Source: Harmonia axyridis (lineage: Eukaryota > Arthropoda > Insecta > Coleoptera > Coccinellidae). Taken from it: a stretch of 64,000 nt of DNA. Positions 57,233 to 64,000 of the stretch are shown here, piece by piece. The position numbers and the translations under genes are program-made. Position 1 is the stretch's first letter. Each line of letters begins with the position of its first letter. Below the pieces are notes generated by a model, which saw only the letters and a list, made by a program, of their open reading frames with translations, was not told the DNA's origin and made no database searches. The stretch spans positions 16,680,501 to 16,744,500 of the forward strand of contig NC_059504.1 in assembly GCF_914767665.1 (NCBI RefSeq), read 5' to 3'.

Positions 57233-57922
57233 CAGGGTGTTTCATTTCATTTGAGGTTATGATAGGTCGTTTAAAAATATTTTAAAAAGATTTTTAATAA
57301 CTTACCCTCTAAAATGTAACATTTTCGAGACATAGGGTGTTGAATTTGAAAAAAATACGTTTTTCGAATATTTCCGAAACCTTTCATCGTACAGAAAGCA
57401 GCTTTCGTAAGCATTTTTTAATTTTAATTAGCTATGTTTCGCGCGGATTGTTTTTTGCAAGTCTCAATTAGTGAAGTTTTTCGAGCAGTAGTGCGTGTAT
57501 TTTTCCTCAACTTCAACGCAAATGGAAAAAGTACGATTTTTAAGACGTACATTTGAACCATTTATCTTTTTTACATAAAAAAGGCACTCCTGGTCATATG
57601 CTATAAAGTCAACAACTTTCGAGAAAAATAAACTTTTATGTTAAAACCATGGTATTTACTATTAACATTTTTTTCACTCAATATATACAGGTTGACAATT
57701 CAAAACTATTTTCTGGCCAAATAAACAATGATTATGAAAGTTGTTTTCTGTACAATAAAATATTCCGGAAATATTTGCAAAAGACAATTTTTTTTTTTAA
57801 TTTCGACACCCTGTATCTCGAAACTGGTGCATTTTAGAGGATGAGTTGGTTTTTTATTCATATTTTTGGACGAGCTTTCACAACCTGAAGTCTTGAGCAT
57901 AAAGGTATTATGAAACATCCTT
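57233..57922. mobile_element. foldback MITE of the CAGGG/TA group
   Basis: Starts CAGGGTGTTTCATTTCATTT after TA (57231-57232). The left arm includes CCCTCTAAAATGTAACA and TTTTCGAGACATAGGGTG, which pair with CACCCTGTATCTCGAAA and TGCATTTTAGAGG at about 57806-57842. The right end is the diverged TTATGAAACATCC. Arms of about 125 bp, imperfect; no coding capacity. Confidence 0.65.
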
Positions 57923-58136
57923 TCTTTTTGAGGTTTTGAAATTTGAAATTCATTTATAATGGAAGCTTCTTGATATAAAGAAGCCAAATATTTGATTTTG
58001 TTGCCTAAAAACTGATCTTCTTTGATGAATATGCTTTTTATTGTGTCTGCAACATTATATTGTTTGATAAGGAGTGAAAACGTAAGTTCTAATGGCATGT
58101 TCTTGTTTGGGGATCACATAATTGTGTATAGATATA

Positions 58137-58885
58137 CAGGGTGATTCAAAATTCAGTATCAAGATTTCAGAGGCGTATTTTTCAGGTCAAAATAAATTTT
58201 TTTTTTATAAACATGTGTCCGCAAACCCTTCGTTACCGAACTACAGGGCGTTAAAGTTTCAAGCGTTAATAAGTTCTTTCTTCATAGCTCTTCCAGTTTT
58301 TGAGATATTGAAGTCAAATTTGAAATAGAGGCTCGTAAGGTTTCTTATTTTCAATTAATCTACAAGAACATTTGCAACTTAGATCACAAAACAAATACGT
58401 AGAGCCTTTCGTTTTCATTGTGATAATACGTTTATATCTTTAGTTGAATATTTCAATTAAATGTAGCGAATTCCAAGGAATGATTTCACTGTTTTCTTGG
58501 TAAAGAACTCACATGCGTAAAAATTACGAGGCACAAAAATTAATGAACAAAATATAGAATTAATTTCATTTGTTCCACCAGCGGTCTACTGCGAGAAAGT
58601 TTAAGGGGCTAAAAAGGGCTCTCTGAAAAAATACCTCCCTGTAGCTTGTTACAATCACTCGGCATAGTGAATGAGGTAAACCCTAACACCTAACCTATAT
58701 TTCAAAATTGATCTTAATATCTTAAAAACTGAAAGAGCTATGACGAAAAAACTACAAAAAATTAAAACTTATATAGTTCGGTAACGATGCGTTTGCGGCC
58801 ACATGTACATGGAAAAAAGTATCATTTTGTCCTGAAAAATATTCCCCTGAAAAAATCCATATTACTGAATTTTGAATCACTCAAA
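58137..58885. mobile_element. foldback MITE of the CAGGG/TA group
   Basis: Left end CAGGGTGATTCAAAATTCAG after TA; the right end reversed reads GAGTGATTCAAAATTCAGTA. The arms continue through TATTTTTCAGGWCAAAAT and GCAAACSCWTCGTTACCGAAC on both sides, more than 120 bp each. The outermost right bases have decayed. No coding capacity. Confidence 0.8.
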
Positions 58886-60089
58886 CGCTCTCGGCTAACG
58901 TAACTTCTTTTCTCATTTTTTGGATATCAAGTATCGTGTTCTTAAAATCAGAAATTCCTAGAAATTTCCATCTTCACTGTATTATGTGGGCCACCCTGAG
59001 TCTATATACACAAAATATGAACAATAAATTTTTTGATGGACCCCATTTTCATGCATTGTGAAGTGAAGAATAGGGGTGTGACTTTCATTTTAACGGCAAA
59101 TTATGTTTTTGCAAATCCACATCAGGACAGCGCGAAACGTTTCAGACTTGGCCCCAGTGCCTTCAAACTATAAGCAATCAACGTCTTTTGTGATGATTGA
59201 TTTCTGTTAATATCAACTGCGACTGTATTTTTCGCAAAACGATCACCTCTCAACAGTTCGCTCAGCGATACAATCTGTTTCCTCTCCATCACTGATGAGA
59301 AACACTTCATTATTTATGTTAACTAAAACTGAAAGTGATTGTGAAAAGAAATGATGCTTTCATCGAGCTACATTATTCTACATTATGTAGATCATTCCCT
59401 TCCCGGGACAAAGCTGCCCTTATCAGTATTCGCGCGTTAATCTGGCTCACATTTTCGAAGTGCTTTTTCAGGCACTGACGAAAAATCTCATCGCCTAATG
59501 GGGATGTTTCATCCCTGATCTGATTATAATAGGATTCTTGCCAGAGGACCCAGTCATCTCGATTATGGTACCTAATTTATCGCTTTTAAACGCAGTTTAT
59601 ACGATGGAGTTCATGTTAATGTTTAACCTTCATTTCAAAGAAATTTTTATTTGGATAAAATTTTATAATAATCAACGGTAAATTTACAATTATTTTAGGT
59701 AGTACCTACCTCCAAAATTCATCACAAAATCCATTACAGATTGGCACATTTCCTGAAAAGTTTTTATCAGTCCTTACTTGATGGGAATTCATCCTCGAAA
59801 ATGATAAAACTAACATAATACCTACGAATATTTTGATGTATACGACAATTGTTTTTCCCACACTGTGTTTTTATCTGGATTTTTCATATTTGGACTGACT
59901 TTTTATAAAAAAGAGCTTGTAGACCAACTTATATAGTTAACAAAATTTGAAAGTTGACTGAAAAATCCATTGAAACTAAAAAAACCTAATAAACTTTACA
60001 GGTATGTTGGACATTTGCCTCATAGTATTTCCAAACTATCCGAATATATTCAATAATGAAAATGAGTTTACAATCTGTTCGTTCATTCA
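58886..60089. other. intergenic; GC-richer patch at 59395-59580
   Basis: No gene. 59395-59580 is less AT-rich, with CCTTCCCGGGACAAAGC and GTATTCGCGCGTTAATCTGG; possible conserved element. Confidence 0.35.
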
Positions 60090-61195
60090 AAAGAATAGAC
60101 AATTTTTTTCAATAGAAGGCTTGAGTTATCTGTATCTCGCCTTCACACCGAGTTCCATTAGAATATTAAATGGCATTTCATACAATAAAGACTCTTCTGA
60201 CAATTTTGTGATTAGTTGACTCAGTTTAGTTTGAGCGTCGGTCTGATCATACCTTTATTACACTATTGCAATGATAAAATACACTAAATTTTATAGTTTT
60301 TCATCAATAAGGCCGAAAATGCAAGCCAAACAGCTGCAAATGTAAATAGTGTTTATGGTCCTGATTCTGTAGGAGGGAATCATGCGCAATTTTGGTTTCG
60401 TTGATTCCGTTCCGGTAATTTCGATGTCAAAGATGCACCATGCATTGGGAGGCCAATTGTCAATAAAACCATTGTACATTATTGAATCCGATCGTTATGT
60501 AAGCACTTCGATTGCCCAAGAAAAAAAAATAGCTCAAAAAACCGTTTGGAACCATTAACATAAAGCTGGTCCCACAAAGAAGCTTTTGATGTATGGGTAT
60601 CACACGATTTAACTTAAAATAACCTTATGGACCGAATTTCCATCTGAGAATCGCTGCTGAATCGCAACAAAATCGAACCGTTTTGAAGTGGTTGGTGACT
60701 GGTGATGAACAAAGGATCACTAACGATAACGTCCAGCGAAAACGGTAGTGGTCAAAACGCAGTGAGCCGACAGAAACGGTAGTCAAGCTAGGATTGACGG
60801 CCAGGAAGTTTTTGCTGTAAGTTTGGTGGGATTGACAGGGGATTATCTACTATGAGCTGCTTGCCTAAGGCACAACTTTGAATTATCAACAATTGAACCG
60901 TCTTAAAGAAGCAATCGTCCAGAAGCTACTAGCTTTGGCCAATGGGAGTGCTGTTTTTGTCCATGGCGAACAATTTTGCTGGTGAAAAATTCGCGTCAAC
61001 AGAGGCTTATGAACATCGCTGTCTAAATTTTTTGCCAATAGGGATGAGGGAGGCATAATGATATCTTCAAAATGGCAAAAGTTATCGCACAAAACGGTGC
61101 ATATTAGACCTAAATCGAATAATTTTAACTATGGTAATTAAAGACTTGTTTTTCATTCAAAATTAATGGTTTTTTTTTAATACACCCTATATGTG
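60090..61195 (+). mobile_element. mariner relic with the catalytic core deleted
   Basis: The 5' region (GAGTTATCTGTATCTCGCCT) matches the mariner ends at 14.8 and 54.5 kb. Transposase pieces follow in order: NHAQFWFR-type HTH, DAPCIGRPIVNKTIV, KKIAQKTVWNH, RFEVVGDW-type, KRSW-type and ELLA-type segments, then SAVFVHGEQFCW. The DNARPH to DYHLF block is missing, since the sequence jumps from the segment before the second catalytic D to MANNFAGEKFASTEA. Right end near TTTTTTTTAATACACCCTAT. Confidence 0.7.
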
Positions 61196-62889
61196 TGGTC
61201 TCCAAAGGCTCTATTTGACGAATGAATTAACTGGAGCTGATGACTTCATGCCAATGCTTTCTTCGTATTTCTCATCTTTTTATATCACAATGAATAATAT
61301 TTATCATTCATTGGTTTTCCAATGGAAATGATACAAAAAAAAATTGAAGAAAATATAAATTATTCAGTCAGACATTAATTTTTCCATTATGCTTTTCAAA
61401 TTTCCACACGATTTCTTCAGTACATTCTGGAAACCCACTTTTTCACAAAAATTTGGCTGTATTTCATCAAGAGTACGTTCAATGTTGGTTTTATTGCTCA
61501 ATTGTAATTGAATTATCAGCTTAAACTTGTGACCCAACAGCACTCCAAAGGAGAAATACATTAAGTGCTAAACCACACGCCTTCAAAATTATCTATGTTG
61601 TTATTTTAGAAAAATTTAATTGCTTCAAACTTGGGTTTTCTCCTAAACTTGCTGCTATCAGATCAATAAAACTACTCTAGTGTGCGTCCATTTCTTTGTC
61701 GTACTGGTACTCGTGTTTACAAAAAAAAAACTTACATTTTTGTCCACAATACGACGAATAGTCTATTAGCTGAATAATGTCATCCATGAATTCTTCTCGA
61801 ATTTTGTTCAGTATTCTCAATCTGGCAGTGATTTTAATGAGATAATTTAACGATTTCTCTATATATATTGTTGAAACTTCCTATGATCAAATGACGTAAC
61901 TCACTGACCACGCATGACCACATGACATGACAAAATAATACACAGTATAGCCATTAGAACCATTTCTAATTGTATATTTTTTATGAAATCCCGTTATTCG
62001 AAATCATCTCAGACGACAACCACAATGATCCCTGTCCTCTGAAATCCACACCATCCCATCTCAGCTAGGGCGTGGTGCCCCATCAGCCAATTCAACTCCG
62101 ATTTCTGGATACCTATCCCCGCTAGTCTGGCTCAATTATGCAGAACTGGGAAACTGCATAACGATAATGGCTTTTATCACAGAGATGGGTGATGCATCAC
62201 AAGATTTCCTAATTGCAAGAGAGCTACCAAATTGCATGTCGTAAATCATGTATCCTTGGTCTCTGTGTGTGGTACCTGATGCTGAGGTAACTGATGTGCT
62301 TTGGCGTGATATATCGCTTGGAATTACCGTAAATGGGGTATGACTGTGCCGATCTAAATAATTGAGAATCATCATACGGTAGTTTGGGCATGAAGGCAGC
62401 TGACAACCGCGTTTACCACGCTCGAATTAAATATTATAGATAATCCGGTTTATAGGGTGGATGTCGTGGTAGGCCAAGGTTTTGATGGTTACGAACTGGA
62501 TTCTGACTGGTTTGTCGAATCTATATAATTTCCTATATTTTATGCTGAAACTAGAGGTGTGTCTCAAAAGCTGTCGGTCGAAGAACAAATTTGAGAAAAA
62601 GCCTGATTTGCTGTTGTTTTTATTATATGATTTGTTTTTATGTCTTCGTTGTTAGTTATTTCATCAAGATATGTTGTTCTGCTGATGCAATCCTTCAAAA
62701 ATCCAGCAAAATTCTGAGGAAATTGAAGGTATCTTTCTCTACATTGTGCTTGAATTTTATATAATTTCTCTGGTCTGGTAACACGATCTACCTAAGAGTT
62801 TTTATTCAAATTGAAATTTTTATTAACTCTTCTATAAACAAAATTTGAACTCGCTCAGATCCCACGAAGTTAAAATTTCGGATATTCGC
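61196..62889. other. intergenic; GC-richer patch at 62040-62290
   Basis: Frame 61364-61561 (-) with DEIQPNFCEKV is weakly like a transposase tail but not convincing. 62040-62290 is less AT-rich and holds ATAATGGCTTTTATCAC and GGGTGATGCATCAC, homeodomain- or bZIP-like cores; possibly regulatory. Confidence 0.35.
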
Positions 62890-63017
62890 TTATAATATCA
62901 CAAGAGCTAAGACTATATTCGATTTTACACCGATTCACTAGACATAGTGACTCGAGCTGCGCTCTCGTAATGTTTCGCGAACTAAATCGAGTGAAGAGGT
63001 TCATATAATCGAAATAA

Positions 63018-63940
63018 AGGGTGTTTTTTTAGAGCTATAGAACTTTAAATTGCAATAAAACAACGATGGATAATTCGATTGACATGAATTTTATTTATCC
63101 GCAAGATAATCTTGTGGCATTACATTTTAAATATGATTTATGGCATTTGACCGCCACAGCTGGCTCGGATGTAATCCAATCTGGACGTCCAATTTTCGAT
63201 GACTTTTCCAACATTTGTTGCCGTATATCCGCAATAACACGGCGAATGTTGTCTTCCAAATGGTCAAGGGTTTGTGGCTTATCCGCATACACCAATGAAT
63301 TTACATAGTCCCACAGAAAGTATTCTAACGGTGTTAAATCACAAGATCTTGGAGGCCAATTCACAGGTCCAAAACGTGAAATTAGGCGGTCACCAAACGT
63401 GTCTTTCAATAAATCGATTGTGGCACGAGCTGTGTGACATGTTGCGCCGTCTTGTTGGAACCACAGCGCCTGGACAACATGGTTGTTCAATTCAGGAATG
63501 AAAAAGTTAGTAATCATCACCGATCACCAATGACTGTAACGTTCTGGTCATCATCGTTTTTGAAGAAGTACGGACCAATGATTCCACCAGCACATAAACC
63601 GCACCAAACAGTCAGTTTTTCTGGATGTAACGGTGTTTCGACATACACTTGAGGATTAGCTTCACTCCAAATGCGGCAGTTCCGTTTGTTAACGTAGCCA
63701 TTCAACCAGAAGTGCGCTTCATCACTAAACAGAATAAAATGGACATAGTGCGCGATACGTATTCCGCACAGAACCATTATTTTCGGAATAAAATTGCACT
63801 TTTTGCAAGCGTTGTTCAGGCGTGAATGATTATGAATTGCTAAACCAAACTGAGAATAAATCACTTGACAGCTGTTAAATCGGTCGCCATCTCGAACAGA
63901 AATGCCAACTCAAAGTTATATACCTCGAAAAAAAACACCT
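63018..63940 (-). mobile_element. DD41D mariner-like element, 5' part of transposase deleted
   Basis: The ends are GGGTGTTTTTTTAGAGCTATA on the left and, reversed, GGTGTTTTTTTTCGAGGTATA on the right, a TIR of about 28 bp. At 0.92 kb it is shorter than a full element of this group, because the DNA-binding half of the transposase is missing. It is the best-preserved member of the family seen at 4.6, 34, 44 and 51 kb. Confidence 0.85.
63095..63864 (-). pseudogene. DD41D-type transposase catalytic part, frameshifted
   Basis: The first frame (63864-63517) carries HFILFSDEAHFWLNGYVNKR (first catalytic D) and NCRIWSEANPQ, then KLTVWCGLCAGGIIGPYFFK and NDDDQNVTVIGDR. The second frame (63520-63095) continues MITNFFIPELNNHVVQALWF, then QQDGATCHTARATIDLLKDT with the second D, and NWPPRSCDLTPLEYFLWDYV. 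There are 41 residues between the second D and the third catalytic position, as in the DD41D (rosa-like) group. Here that position is glutamate (codon GAA) rather than the usual aspartate. It ends LEDNIRRVIADIRQQMLEK. The frameshift at about 63517 and the missing N-terminus make it inactive. Confidence 0.85.
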
Positions 63941-64000
63941 GTTATATTGTCTATGATCGAGTTGGTATTTGTTACGATTGTAGTTATATAATCGGAAATT

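Larger units (their letters stand above)
62890..63990. mobile_element. palindromic MITE, second copy, split by a transposon
   Basis: 62890-63017 and 63941-63990 together correspond, reversed, to 48854-49030: GCGCAGCTCGAG, TTTCGCGAACTA, CCAACTCGATCATAGACAAT. The DD41D element at 63018-63940 interrupts it in the segment AATATGTTTTGAT. Confidence 0.75.

Noticed and set aside
61364..61561. Minus-strand frame with DEIQPNFCEKV, possible transposase tail
   Set aside because: The similarity is one short phrase, and no catalytic block or TIR was found nearby.

Overview
The window reads as AT-rich nuclear DNA from an insect. A beetle or a similar transposon-rich lineage is plausible, but no species-diagnostic gene is visible. 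The evidence is an ecdysteroid-kinase-like (CHK/EcKinase) gene of a strongly expanded insect family, abundant Tc1/mariner elements, Jockey-, RTE- and R2-like non-LTR retrotransposons, GTAAGT-type splice sites, and no bacterial gene organisation. Only one host protein gene is convincing: the CHK-like kinase on the minus strand at 37834-39063. One further short host exon is suspected at 23206-23297 (+). Everything else recognisable is mobile DNA, or non-coding sequence of higher GC that may be regulatory.

Layout. 0.7-6.3 kb holds two TA-flanked foldback MITEs, the first copy of a 9-bp-TSD MITE carrying a second insertion, and a DD41D transposase relic. 7.56-8.38 kb is a 5'-truncated RTE-like LINE bounded by its target-site duplication. 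10.3-13.6 kb is another 9-bp-TSD MITE split by a Jockey LINE (endonuclease and reverse transcriptase, one frameshift). 14.5-16.2 kb has a mariner relic and a second LINE tail. 18.9-27.3 kb is the least transposon-like stretch: two islands of higher GC, the exon candidate, and a four-unit tandem array at 24.66-27.27 kb with conserved palindromes. 28-36 kb has the third 9-bp-TSD MITE, an R2-like LINE 3' end, a DD41D relic and an RTE relic. 36.8-39.5 kb holds the kinase gene between a GGGGAGGG-TIR element and a GC-rich foldback MITE upstream of its start. 39.9-51.5 kb alternates Tc1, DD41D and foldback relics, including a nearly full-length Tc1 copy with both TIRs (49174-50754). 53-64 kb has a mariner interrupted by about 0.5 kb, LINE relics, the best-preserved 9-bp-TSD MITE, two more foldback MITEs, a deleted mariner, and a DD41D element inserted inside a palindromic MITE.

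The genes do not form a pathway. The main story is layered transposition with at least four nestings that give relative ages: Jockey into the 9-bp-TSD MITE; a 0.88-kb element with a possible SWIM/YqaJ-type first exon into another copy of that MITE; a G-run MITE into a larger foldback; and DD41D into a palindromic MITE. The best candidates for something undescribed are the 9-bp-TSD family, the exon-carrying insertion, the tandem array, and a repeat family with a near-perfect palindrome next to a small conserved start codon. All family names rest on reading motifs by eye; no database search was run.
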